Assembly (NCBI RefSeq): GCF_905475395.1
Contig: NC_058339.1
Location: 53,453,172-53,517,171 of the forward strand
Length of the DNA stretch: 64,000 nucleotides
DNA from: Chrysoperla carnea
Lineage: Eukaryota; Arthropoda; Insecta; Neuroptera; Chrysopidae
Reading direction: 5' to 3'
The stretch's first letter is position 1; the number at the start of each line of letters is the position of its first letter. The translations under genes were made by a program, and so were the position numbers. The notes beneath the pieces were generated by a model. That model ran no database searches. It had not been told where the DNA came from and worked only from the letters and a program-made list of their open reading frames with translations. Shown one piece after another: positions 49,441 through 61,799 of the stretch.

Positions 49441-52067
49441 AAATAAATGAATTGAATATTTCATTTGAACGTAACAACTTGTCTCGACGATTTGCTTTCC
49501 AAGATATTAGTTCTTCTATTTCTACCAGAAAATAGCCTTCAAACGCGAACCTTAAATGAATAGTTGAATTGGAGTAAGGCTAATTTATTGCGTGTCTGTG
49601 CTAAATTCGTCCCTGCACTTAATTTGAATTGGAAATTTGACGATCGACTCTAAAACTTAATAATAAATCGGTAATCTTGATTAAAGAATTGCAGTTTTAT
49701 GAGGCGGTTAAATGTGACAAATAAAAAAGCTGATAAGAATAGGTCCAATTTGCTACTTGATAAGAACAACTTCTATATATTAAAATTTCAATAATTAACA
49801 TGCAAATTATGTTTCTTTAGAGTTTTAACTAATTTTTTGTGCAATTTTTATCATTTGAATGATTGATTAACTGTGTATTATTATTTACTGTATAAATTTT
49901 ACTATCAACAAGAAAGAGTCCAATTTTCAGTTCTTTAAAAATAACATACAGCTACTCTCCTGTATGGTCAATTTTGTCACAAAAATCCTGCTTTATTGAA
50001 ATCAAATTTTACACCAGATTTTATACTATTAATTTAAAATTAATCAAACAAATATTCATTAATGTTACATTAAAATGTTCCCTAATTATTGTTTAAATAC
50101 ATGACTATGACCCAGTAACTTATTTCTCTAATTCGAACTGCGACATATATTAAAAATTAAAACAAATTTATGTCAAATTAATGTAAGTAGGTACTGTCTC
50201 AACCAAAACTATTGTATACATTAATTGTATACATTTTTCCTGCAGATTTATTCCGAACTTTTCAATTTTAGAAACTTTATTCCATGAAAAATTTATCACA
50301 AACACAATTTTTTTAAACACTTTTTTCTAAAACTAAGTGAATTCGATACATATTACTTATAAAAAGTGGAACAATAAACATGACTTTTGATTGCGATAGT
50401 ACTAAAAATAGATCTTAATTAGAATTTTGTTAGTTTTAATAGGATTGACATTGATTAGTTTAGTTTAATAGAAAGAAACTTGACCTATATTATTATTAAA
50501 AATATGCTATTGATATATTGTGCTTGAATTAATGCATTCTAATTGTATTAATTATTGTTAAATATTATCACAATGTGAGTGCAATTGTGTAATAAATAAT
50601 TAAAGGCAATAGTAATAAATATTTATTGCGATAGGAAATAATAGTTCTAAAAAATAATCGTTTGGCGTAAAATTTAGAAAATTTCCTTAATTCTTCTTTT
50701 TCCTTAAAATGAATATAACCTAGAAAGTTTTAACCTACGGTAGTGGGAACACAAATTTTAGAAAATATATATTTTCAATTTTGATAATAAATTATATTAT
50801 AACTTGACGATATAAGACGAACAGTAAGAATACAATTTTTCGATATCTGGTGTAATTTTCAAAATATCGAAAATTGAAAATTTTGTTTAATTATTCCGCT
50901 TTCGATATTTTGAAAACCAAGGCACACATCGAAATACTTTATTCTTATTTTTCGTCTGCATTCATGAAGTTATAACAAAAATCATCATCAAAGTTGAAAA
51001 TAAGATAAAAATAATTTCAACCCTAAATATACCTGACTCTTACATCCCTTATATGGACGGAGACACTTGGTTGTTTATATGTTTACTTTCTATTATAAAT
51101 TTTTTTTTTAATTTGTTTTCATTTATTATAAGTGAAAATTATCAAAAACTTTCAAAATATCTCATTTTTTGAGATTCCTCCATAAGAGCCAATGTATTTT
51201 AAATCGATTATCAATGACTTTTTTTCTTAAAAATTTGCATGGATATCTATGCTGAAATTTTAACTACATATTCTTTGAGTAGAAGTCTGTCTATAAAAAA
51301 ATGTTAAGCACTTTAAATCAAAAATTTTTGTCATGCCCATACATCCTTAATTAACTACAATATAGAATATATATTTTCGCAACGATTTTAAGTAGGAAAC
51401 CTGTAATAAATTGTTCATAAATTTATTTTAAAATTTATTTCTATGGAATCAAAGTACCATTATGAATATATTGTGTATGCCCATTGACTAAGAACACTTA
51501 AATTTCTACTTTTACATAGCAAGTGATAAAGTTGAGTTACATAATTTTTGAGTTCAATTGAAGTGACAAAAATAATAAAGAATCAATTATATATTTCTGA
51601 TAATATTGTTCACATTAAGTTAAACATAAAATGAAAGTTTTCCCAAATAGACAATGTATATTTTTGTAAATGGTTATTGCCATGTAGATGGGATTAAATA
51701 CCAAGTGAAAATTGATAATACAAACTTTATAAATCTTAATCAATCAAAAGTATTGTAAACTCTCCATTAATAATATTGTGAATTTATATTAACACATTTA
51801 GACAAAAAAAATTGAACAAATATAAACAACAAATGCATTTTGTAACTAAAATTTACTTAAATATAAACAAAATTCTTGAATAGCGTATAAAACATTATAA
51901 AGAAAATTTGTCAGCTCGACTATTTAAAATGAAACTGTCGTTTGAATAGTTGTATTCAAAATAATTTTAAATAGAAGTAGTTTGAGTGGAAATGAATTTC
52001 GACGAATTAAATGGTGCTTTATTCACTTTTTTCCAGAATAAAAACTTATCTGATTAACTTATCCAGT
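49441..52067. other. Intergenic, nothing recognised
   Basis: AT-rich DNA with short low-complexity stretches. Near 50830-50940 the paired phrases 'ttttcgatatctggtgtaat' and 'gctttcgatattttgaaaac' hint at a weak foldback. Confidence 0.4.
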
Positions 52068-52234
52068 TATCCGCGAAAAGGTATTAAAGTTTGTAGTTTC
52101 GCACTTAATCAGTTTGACATGAAAAGAGTACTTATCGTATCAGTTTGACATGAAAAGAGTACTATCTGCGAAGAGTTATTGAACCTAAGTTGTTTCGCGC
52201 ATAATCAATTTATCATGAAAAATGTTCTTATCGT
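52068..52234 (+). repeat. Local tandem repeat, about 70-bp unit, 2.4 copies
   Basis: The unit starting ATCCGCGAAAAGG and ending CTTATCGT (52068-52138) recurs diverged as TATCTGCGAAGAG...CTTATCGT (52163-52234). Between them the 31-bp segment starting ATCAGTTTGACATGAAAAGA (52108) is duplicated almost exactly at 52139. There was an old duplication followed by a recent one inside it. Confidence 0.75.
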
Positions 52235-52756
52235 AAAAAGAAGCATACATTAGCCAATTTTAATGCTAGAAAGTCGTATATATTTAGTTTTGAAATTTTC
52301 GTAGGAATACTGTTTTTTTAATTATAATTTTCCATTTTCTAATTTTTCACGAGCTCTACTTGACAGTAACTTACATATGATAAACTCATTCTTGTAACTG
52401 TCTAATTTTCAGGAAGTCTATGGAATATTGGAGCTCAGAGTTAAATTTGTTTACCTATTGCTTGTTTGTACCTATAGCTCATTAATTATCCTCATTGGTA
52501 CAGTTTTTTTTAACTTGACTGTATACAATAAGTACATATGTACTTAAATAAAATAGTGTTAATTAATTATATAATAATATTAATATAAACAAGTGAAAAA
52601 AAACAATTGACTTAGTTAATTGTTGAAATACCATGCATAGTCAGTGTTGATTTCTTTATCACATAACACATACAAAAATGTATATACAGTGTTGATGCGC
52701 AGTCGTTTGTTTTTTTGACGTCACGTAAATAACAAAAGATATTCACTATTAAATAA

Positions 52757-52770
52757 ACACACACACACAC
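52757..52770 (+). repeat. (CA)n microsatellite at the edge of repeat family A
   Basis: Seven CA units just outside repeat copy 2. Confidence 0.8.
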
Positions 52771-53260
52771 TGATATACACTTATATTAATGCATACTATA
52801 AAATTTGCACCTAATTAACGCCCTCGTGGGTAAACAGTGATGTTTACAAAAAAATGTTTCAAACAAAAGTTTTTTATTTTTTTATAAGGAACATTTTTTA
52901 CATTTAAACTTTTGTTCTATCTCTAACGGTTTACAAGATGGGTCCTACGGATCCAAGACCCAATTGACCTATGATGCTCATTTACGAACTTGACCTCACT
53001 TTTTACGTCCTGAGTACGCTGTAAAAATTTCAGCTCGATATCTTTTTTCGTTTTTGAGTTATCGTGACCACAGACGGACGGACGGCCGGACGGACGGACG
53101 GACGGACGGACGGACAGCCGGAAATGGACTAATTAGGTGATTTAATGAACAGCTATGACAAAATTTTTTTCCTAGCATCATTATTTTTAAGCGTTACAAA
53201 CTTGGGACTAAACTTAATATACTATGTATATTTCATATATGCATGGTATAATATACTGAC
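52765..53260 (+). repeat. Dispersed repeat family A, copy 2
   Basis: Inverted relative to the copy at 1166-1630. The landmark blocks occur in reverse order and complement: the 'gtgggtaaacagtgatgttt' block near 52827, a GACG tract at 53073-53116, then the 'agcgttacaaacttgggact' block near 53190. The tract is longer and purer than in copy 1. Confidence 0.75.
53073..53116 (+). repeat. (GACG)n microsatellite inside repeat family A
   Basis: Near-uninterrupted GACG units with one GGCC interruption. It corresponds to the complementary TCTG/TCCG tract at 1303-1333 of the other copy, so the array came with the element and then changed length. Confidence 0.85.
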
Positions 53261-54037
53261 ATAGGCATATACTTTTCAATTGAATTTATATATTTAAACA
53301 TTCAATATACATCTTACATGACGATGGTAGAACCATAGTGATCCAAGTATAATTTTTCTTTAAATAAAGATTTTAACATGTTGACATGAAAAAAGCGCCA
53401 CCTTTCTTTCTATACTCATCAAACTTTTTCAATAAAAATAATTTAATAGAATATTGTTTTTATTTATTCCAACAATGATTCATTTTTCTCTGTACAGATA
53501 TTAACGAGTAAAAGTCATTGATATTCTTTCATTGATAAAGCTTTCTTAAATTGTCTCTTAATTTTTTTAATTTTTAAAACATATTTTCTTTATTTTCTCA
53601 TAAAGGTATAAATGTAACTTGGGTCACTATGGTTTTACCGGATCTATATAGACACACACACAACATTAAACATCTATAAATTGTAGAACATATAAATTAT
53701 GATTTTGAATTTGATAAAGTGTGAAATTAAAAGGTTGTTGACATCTAATGTAAGTATCTAATAGGTATTGGTATAGGTAAAACATCATACTAATAAAAAT
53801 ATAATTTGGACTACATTTCAAATAGCAACATACCTATATTTTCAATTTAAAAGAAAAGTTTTATTTAAAACTTTCTCATGCATTCACCTCAGAATTTCTT
53901 TTAACAATCAATTATTGTTTTTTTTTTATTGAGATAATTTACATAAATTATAATATCGATGAAAATTTCGGATAATTTTTTTAAATATTTTTAACAACAG
54001 ATATTAAAACTTACGTGGTTGATTGATAAAGTAAAAT

Positions 54038-54215
54038 ATTAAAATAAAAAATACTTTTAAAACAACAAGCTTTTTTTACTAAAGTACTAAAAAGTAGAGA
54101 ATAATTATTTCTATAAGTCACTCATACATAGCTAGTTGCAAAGCTCTCAAGCTTTTACAAATTGTCACGTATGAGTGGCTCATAAAAATAATTTTTTACT
54201 ACTAACTTTTCATGA
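54038..54215. mobile_element. Foldback MITE family E, copy 2
   Basis: Arms pair between 'gtactaaaaagtagagaata' / 'ctcatacat' on the left and 'cgtatgagtggctcataaaa' / 'ttttttactac' on the right. The 'aaaaaatacttttaaaa' outer left end matches copy 1; the outer right end is shortened. Confidence 0.6.
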
Positions 54216-54469
54216 TAATGAAAACTTGTTCATTTAAAAATATTTTTTATTTAAAACATAAAAACGTATGTATATTTAATATGGTGGAAGCGATGAGAAA
54301 ACCAGATCATGCTTACCATAAAGTACATTGTCAACCAATTTATGTTATTCGCATTCTTCTCAGCAAATCATTTCATTTGATACTCATAACATGGGAGTGC
54401 ATAAAAAATAACTAGTCCACAATATTAGATTTAGAATGACCCCACTTACGTAACCATATCATCCAACTA

Positions 54470-54615
54470 ATTGTATACTTATGGAAAATTGCAGCTCAAT
54501 CGGCTAAGGATAACTGCTTTAAAATTCAGTTGCAAGGATTCATCCGAAAAAAAACATTCATACATACATTAATACATACATCCAAACATTGTAAATCTAA
54601 ATAAAAGCTTGTAAT
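54470..54615 (-). repeat. Dispersed repeat family D, copy 2
   Basis: Inverted relative to 29035-29165: 'gcagctcaatcggctaagga', 'ctttaaaattcagttgcaag', a CATACAT-rich stretch (54560-54590), then 'ctaaataaaagcttgtaat'. Confidence 0.7.
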
Positions 54616-56754
54616 ATGCTGTAAATGCTAAAATCTCTTTATATTTCTCTAAACGAAAGTTACTGGTTTTTTAAAAAGGATTTTTTATATTTTTTAATAT
54701 ATTTTATCTTTGACGTATGGTGGGAGCGCTGTGAAAAATGAAAAAAAATGGCAACAATGTTTATTGAACTTAAAAGACGAAAACTTTCTTTGACCCACTT
54801 GTGGCTATAAATCAAAGTTGGAGGTGTCCAGAAGCAGTTATTTAACTGTAAATTTACTGAATGGTTTAAACCTAATCCAGGAATCAATTTTATTTTCCAT
54901 ATAACTGTATAAAACTTGAAAAATAAATCAGAAATCCAACCCGAACATCACTAATGTAAATTGTTCTTGCCTAGTTCGATAGGTTTATTCGCGCTTATTT
55001 CGAGCAAATATTCTGTTATATAACGTTATTTAAAAAAATTCAGTAATGCTAGATTTGTTGTGGAAAAGAATTATAGTAATTGACATTTGGATGATTAGAT
55101 TGGAATTATAATATGCAAAAGCTTTCTTCAAAATGAATTCCAGATCTTCATAAAGTATATTACCTTTAGTAGGCAAAGCCAATCAATAAAGAAACATTTT
55201 TGCATGGATTGACCGCACTCTTCATAAATATGGAAAGAAGCATTACATTTTTGGACCTTAATATAAATGGCTCAATAGACATGTTCTTCAAGTCAAAAAC
55301 TTTTGTTTCTGTCGCGATGCTTAAGTTTCTGTACTAAAAGTAAGCGTTCAAGTTTGATTGGCAGATAAGAATCTAAAGAAACCGTGTTCAAACTATTCAT
55401 TAATCAAACTCAAAGCTCAAAAAATAATACTTGTTATTTAAAATGATTAAATTAATCCAAATATAAATTTATTAAAATAAAATATATTATTTATGAAATA
55501 AATAAATAAAATATATTAAATATATTATTAAATGCAAAACGAATCAAACACAATAAATATATACGCACAAAATATTTTTATTTGTATTTATCCTTGAAAT
55601 AAAGTGTTAATAATAAAATATTAACAAATACCTCTGTTATAGCCAGCCAAGTCAGGCCAGGCCACACTCGTTGTTGGTTGAATTGTATTTTAAAATAAAA
55701 ATTTTTCTCTCTAAAATTAAAAAAAGTATGTCAAATTAATTTCAATAATAGTGTGTGGTGTCATTTTTTTTGTTAAGTTTGTAGTTGTAGAGTAGTACTA
55801 AATAAATTGTCAAATATTATAATTGTCCAAATTATAAATTGTATGTATAGTTAGGTACAAGTCACGGCCATAATACTTAACTATAAATACTATATGGTTG
55901 ATCATCATTGTAGTAGCATAATATTGGTGGAATATTAATTTTAATTATTGTTTTATGACTTCATATATCTGTATTTACTAGCGGACTTGGTAATTGCTAA
56001 ACACTAAATGCATATAGTAATTCCGGAGTATAAGGCCAAGTTAATTTGCTGAATCATAGAAAATAGATAAGTTAAACTAACTTCAAAAATTGGAAAACCC
56101 GACTGCGATTGAAAAGAAAACAAGTCCAGTTGTCTACATAGCGACTTTAAAAGTAGGGACCCGTTAAAAACTAGAAAGAGTCAAATCTATCCAATAATGG
56201 GTCCCAATTGTTAGAAGCGCTTTTTAGACTAATGAATTTTAAATTTACTATTTTTAATTTTCCATTTTCCACTTTACAACCTTTTCTATTTATTAAATTT
56301 ATTCCTTTTTTCAATATGGTGTCTGGTCGATTAACGTAAGAATCATTAAAATCGGCCCTCAGAATGAACTCTAGAGGGACACAAAGGAATGAACATAGGC
56401 GAATAAACTCATTACTTTCCTTTGCGCAATCGAGTGAAAAACATTTTTAGAAAAGGTCTGGTAAAAGTACATAATATTCAAAAAAATATAATTCTTAATT
56501 AAAATCTAATCTTGACAGATTTTATAATCTCACTGATTTAAAGATGTAAACAAGAGTTAAAGAGAGCTTGGAATATTTACTACTGAATTTTGCAGTCAAT
56601 ATTTCACCCACTTTCACTGAAGCTATAATGCTCAAACTTGGCACATACGTTTGGTTCTCCTGACAATGCACGTATATGGTAAGTATGACCTGATTTTCCC
56701 ATCTCTTCCACCATATTTGATAAACATACGTCTCTTTAATTTAAATTAAAAAAT

Positions 56755-57020
56755 TTAATTAAAAAATAATTTTACAGTGACAAGCTTTTACTGTACTAAA
56801 AAGTAAAAAATAATTTGACTGTTTGATATAATATATATTTGAAATACCAAAGGAAAAAGCTTGAGGCGCTCCCATTCATCATTGATAATTTAAATTGAGC
56901 GTGTTAAGGTTTTACAAATAGTCATATATGAGTGGCTCACAAACAAAATTATTTTCTACTTTTTTAGTAGGTAAAGTAAACGGTTGTCCCTAAAAAAGTA
57001 ATTTTTATTAAAAAATTTTT
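56755..57020. mobile_element. Foldback MITE family E, copy 3
   Basis: The left part 'cttttactgtactaaaaagt' and the right part 'ttttctacttttttagtagg' are inverted, with 'tatatgagtggctcac' preserved as in copy 2. It has a larger loop than copy 1. Confidence 0.6.
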
Positions 57021-57708
57021 AGATGAAGATACAAATTAAATATTGTTTGGTATTAAAAATCGTAGATTAGTACTTATCAGCACTGTGATGACCAATTGGA
57101 GTTTTTTGAGTTGGTGTGGTACCATTATTTTTTCACCAAAAGAACGAATATAATATCATTGAAGACCTAAGAATCTCGAAAAAGGTCTGTAACTGAATGT
57201 GGTTAAAATGTGTAACTAGAAAACAATTATATAAGTACAGAAGCAATAAACAAACATAAAAATTAAAATTGAATACATACAATTTGTACATAAAACAAAA
57301 ATACTATGCGTATGCCATCCGTACACCTATAATTATTAAATCTTTCTTGTACATACAAAGTATCTCTCCAACAGTGAATTTTAATTGTAACTTAACAGAA
57401 TAAAGAAATAAAGTGTAATGCTTTCACCAGGCCATTGAATTGGTATATAATGGTATAAAGAAAGATGGTTTATATTGTGTAGCTAAGCTAAGTTATAGGT
57501 AATAAATATAAATAAATTTCATAAGTACATTCACCTTTTTACTTTAAAAGAAATGACAAACATTCTTCTTTAAGTATTTTTTTTATTCATTTATTTGCTG
57601 CTTCATTTCAATTTTAGATCATCATCATATAACATTTCTGATCAAAAGTTCTTATATTCATCTCGATAATCAAATTCAAAAATTTTATGATATCTTACGT
57701 TTTAAGTC

Positions 57709-57990
57709 GCCCTATTAGCTCAGTTGGTTAAGGCGTAAACCAATTCCGTCCGCGGTATGCTTAGGGTAGTGGGGTTCGATTCCCGCCGTCGCAACAAATT
57801 TAATTTAATTAATAGTTGTGATGGGCTGGTGTAGTGCATGGTATATGCATGAAGGAGGTGCACTCAGCCTCTGAAATTGAGGAGCTGATAAATAAAATTA
57901 TCAGCGGAAAGGTGGTAAAACACATATATGGTATCGCAATGGGCTCTATAGCCTATGTGTGTCTTTCGTGGATAGCGTTAATACGTCTTA
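57709..57990 (+). repeat. SINE family S1, best-preserved copy
   Basis: A-box TAGCTCAGTTGG at 57716-57727 and B-box GGTTCGATTCC at 57773-57783 are both near-perfect RNA polymerase III promoter elements. They are followed by the family body ('aaattatcagcggaaaggtgg') and 3' end ('cctatgtgtgtctttcgtgg'). An open frame at 57834-58034 is incidental to the repeat. The head is tRNA-like but does not close a clean 3' acceptor stem, so it is a SINE and not a tRNA gene. Confidence 0.85.
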
Positions 57991-58104
57991 TGTATAATTT
58001 TCAATTCGATTCTCTATGCGGTTTACGTACATAAATTATTAAAAGCAGCCCTTTTGATATGATGATTGATGAAGAAGTCATAATAAATGTTGGTGTTTTA
58101 GTTA

Positions 58105-58605
58105 ATAAGTGCTTTTAAAAATGTTTCCATTTACATAAAAACTTTTCTCAAGATTTATCATGTTTTCAGCTTTTGAATCCAAACCAAAATTAAGAACTGT
58201 GCATAAAAATGAAAAACTTTTTTTTGGTAAAAACATTGACTTTGATAGTTAACATCTCCTAAATCGTACAGAAAATCGATATGAGTTTTTCACAACTTAA
58301 GTATAAAAGTATGATTAATTGATAAACTAAATTTTAAATCTTTGGTATCATTTTCCATTTAGGATATCGAAATACCTTAAAGAATTGAAATGAAATTGAT
58401 AGCAAAAATTTTAAATTCTATTTATCAATTTATCTCTCTCTGTACGATTTAGGAGATTAACTATCAAAATAAGTGTTTTTACAAAAAAAAGTTGTTAAAT
58501 TAATATGCACAGTTCTTAGTTTTGGCTTTTTTTTAAAGCTGAAACCTTATGCTGAAACCTAATCTTGATAAGAGTTTCTATGTAAATGGTAACATAAACC
58601 GTTAA
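58105..58605. mobile_element. Foldback element, family F, copy 2
   Basis: The left half ('atgtttccatttacataaaa', 'aattaagaactgtgcat', 'atagttaacatctcctaaat') is repeated inverted in the right half ('tttaggagattaactatcaa', 'atgcacagttcttagttttg', 'tatgtaaatggtaacata'). The two arms are about 200 bp each and share an ancestor with the copy at 31.1-31.5 kb. Confidence 0.7.
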
Positions 58606-58769
58606 GAAAGTTTCAGTTTGAGCGAAATTTTTTACGTTTTTTGGGGAAAATTTTATTATTTAAATCAAAATTTTGATTGAAAGCTCCAATATTAGATATT
58701 TCTCGATAATTTTTATTAAAATATGAAATTTATCGAAAATTTTAGACAATTAATTGTAATATATCTTAT

Positions 58770-59030
58770 ATCTATGTCGCCATATGTATGGTTAGGGTAG
58801 CGGGCCCGATTCCCGCCTTCGCAACAAAATTAATTTAATTAATAGTTTTGATGGGCTGGTGTAGTGCCATGGTATATGAATAAAAGAGGTGCACTCAGCC
58901 TCTGAAATTGAGGAGCTGATAAATAAAATTATCAGCGGAAAGGTGGTAAAACACATATATGGTATCGCAATGGGCTCTATAGCCTATGTGTGTCTTTCGT
59001 GGACAGCCTATATAACCTAACCTATATCTA
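58770..59030 (+). repeat. SINE family S1, copy lacking the A-box
   Basis: It begins inside the tRNA-like head (GGTTAGGGTAGCGGGC) and keeps the B-box-like CCCGATTCCCGCC, the whole body and a TATAACCTAACCTATA tail. From the B-box onward it is very close to the copy about 1 kb upstream, so both are fairly young. Confidence 0.8.
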
Positions 59031-59944
59031 TGTTAACAATAATTCAATCAATATGAAAGCTATATGTCTTTCCTCGTAATAGTCTTGTCCACCATGACTT
59101 GCTTTATTATTACTGTATAATTTTTGATCATAGATAATTTTTTTTTGAAAAAAAAAACAGTACTCTTAATCTACGCATCAATGCGTCATCAAATTATTCA
59201 TTAAAATGTAATTTTATATCGCTCTTGTTTTATTGAAGAGAAAAAAAAATTATTTAGTAGTACTAATTGAAAAACTAGATTATTACAATTTTTTATTTTT
59301 GACATAATACCCCAGATATTAGATAAAACTTTTTTCGTATATTTTGAGTATTTTTCAACTTGTTTTAATTTATAATAGCGATTTGTAGCAAGTAATATAA
59401 ATACATATAATAATCTTTTAGTAAATAACACTTTCTTTGGATTTGAATATATGATGGAATTTACTTGTAATCGATAACATTTTTTGATCAAAATCGAAAA
59501 CACTAACCTTTACCAGTAAAAAGCCTGGCAAGTTGAAAATGAAATGAAAATGAAATATTGAAGCAAATACAAATTCAAAAATTACGTTGTTTGGCACCCG
59601 ATAAAACATAAAACGAATGTAGAATGTTTTCTTATACATTTTTTTTTATAATATGTTTAGCTACTTTTCTTATATTGTAATAAATATCACGATACTCGAA
59701 ATAAAATTGTATATTAAGAAATTTAAAAAAATATAATTAAAAAACATACAACAGACTTAATTTAAAAGTACATAGGTAAAACATTACCAACAAATTTCAG
59801 TAACACTTACAAAAATAAAACAATTATCACAACATTGAAAAATTAGTGTATTTATTTCAAGAACTATGTCTCGAAGTCTACAGAAATTCATCCTGATAAA
59901 AAAATTAATTAAATTCCGCTTAAGTAATTTATCCAAAAGATATT

Positions 59945-60230
59945 GGTAAAAGTCAAGATACTATAAAATAATTTTAAAAAGTGTCCCACGTTAATAATTT
60001 ACGATAAAATGATTTTTTTCTCATTTTTTTTTAACTTATAAGAATTATTTTCTACTTTTTAGTTCAGCTAGTTACAAAAGCGTGTTTTTTTATTTTTTTA
60101 AACTATTATTAATTTTCTACTTTTTAGTTCAGCTAGCTACAAATTTTTAAAGTATTATTTATTAATATTATGGAATGTTGTCTGCGCTTCCTCCATTAAA
60201 GGTTGTTTAGTTAATCGAACCTGATCAAGA
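59945..60230 (+). repeat. Dispersed repeat family G, copy 2 with internal duplication
   Basis: Same landmarks as 47265-47475 ('gtcccacgttaataatttac', 'ttttctactttttagttcag', 'tctgcgcttcctccatt'). The 'tttctactttttagttcagc' segment is present twice (about 60048 and 60116), so this copy carries a local duplication of about 68 bp. Confidence 0.6.
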
Positions 60231-61324
60231 TAATGAGAAAGCTTCAATTCAATCCGACGGTTTGATGTGGGTGAAAATCACGTTCAAAGACAGTCTAATA
60301 AAAGCGTGTTAAAAATTAATGCCTACTGAATTTCCATTCCCAACAAAAATGAGCAGATACGGATTTTTTCGTTTTTGTACTCATAAATTTTAATTTCAAA
60401 ATATTAAGGTCGAAAATTAAAAAAAAAAAAATAACCAAACGTTTTAATTATTTTACGGAACACATAAAATTAAAAACAATATATTTATCATATTAATATT
60501 TAACAATAATAACAAAAATTGGCCAAGTATTTTAGTTGATTTCCCAAATTAATTATGAAAATAAATATTCCATTAACACCTCTCTTGTTAATATTATATA
60601 GGTACCAAAAAATTAATATTGGACACACGTAGTATCTTTAGCTGTTAAATAAAATGACAAAAAACATAATATATTTATTTCAAAATATAAAAACGGTGTT
60701 TCTTCATTGAATAGTGAAATTTTTGGAGGTATATTATATTTGTACGTTTGTATTTTGTATAATATATTTATTTATTTACGATTATTATTATTATTATTTA
60801 TGTAAATAACATATTTTTTGTATTTACGTCAATATAAAGAAGCAAAGAAAAGAAAAAAAACCGTTTCATCAAGTTTTATATTTTATCCTTATGTTATTAT
60901 TTATTATATGAAGATGCAAAAAATATACTTATTCAGCGTTTCTAGCATACATTTCATTTTATACAAACTTAGGATTTGTATAAGTAAATTCATAATATAA
61001 AATGAATTGTGTACCTTGTACATTGTGTTATATTTAAAGTTACCGTACTATCAAGTCAAGTCAAAGTAATTATTGTCTTGATTTTAAATTTCACATCTAG
61101 CATCTATTATAGCCGTGACTGAAAATTGACAAAAATTTTTGTCTCGGCTCTCGTCACTCTCGTAAATATTATCTCATATTATTAACTTTCCAATATAGGA
61201 AAGTTCTTGCAATATTTTTCGAAATTTTTAACTTGTATATACGTTTCATGGTCAGGACAATGTACTAACACGACTTTTCGTGAATGAATGTTGCTAACAA
61301 CAAGATGTGCTGAAAAGATTTCCA
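60231..61324. other. Intergenic, nothing recognised
   Basis: AT-rich DNA with an (ATT)n-like run near 60781-60800. The 60-codon frame at 60818 is low complexity. Confidence 0.45.
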
Positions 61325-61475
61325 AAAGTGGCACGTAGAAATTGGTTCGTTAAGGCTACACCATTAATTGTTCACACTGCCGCTGCCTGAACTCGGAACC
61401 GCAACGTCCCAGTCAGTAGCCACACGGTCAAAGACTAACGCCTTAAACCGCTCGACCACTGAGACTGCGTATAGT
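61325..61475 (-). repeat. SINE family S2, copy 2
   Basis: The - strand reads 'gtctcagtggtcgagcggtt' (complement of about 61447-61466) and then 'ttccgagttcaggcagcgg'. This is a type-2-like tRNA head (Leu/Ser-like D-arm) as in SINE S2. It has no clean cloverleaf and is followed by SINE body. A decayed tRNA gene is the alternative. Confidence 0.55.
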
Positions 61476-61780
61476 CAATTATTTTCCTATTAAAATAAGA
61501 ACATATGCAACTATTTATAAATTTTTTTAAAATTATATTTTGTTGACGCGGCAATAACAAGCTCAATCTAAGCAAAAGACATACTAGTCTTTTTTAAAGT
61601 AGGCTTAAAAAATCACCTCACCATCGTATATTTCTAAGCTCAATCCTAAACATACACTTGACCATACAACATATACCAACTAAACAAATAAAATGAAAAC
61701 ACTCGGTATAAATATATAAATATATAAAGTACTATGATGCATAAAGAGTAAGAGTCTTTTAAAAATCAATATAAATAATA

Positions 61781-61799
61781 AATATATATATATATATAT
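61781..61799. repeat. (TA)n microsatellite
   Basis: About nine TA units flanked by 'ataaataata' on both sides. Confidence 0.8.

Noticed and set aside
57716..57790. tRNA gene with good A and B boxes
   Set aside because: The stretch continues into a body shared with other copies and has no clean acceptor stem, so it is the head of a SINE.
59201..59503. 100-codon minus-strand open frame
   Set aside because: Phe/Lys/Tyr/Asn-rich, as expected of AT-rich non-coding DNA; no domain and no support.
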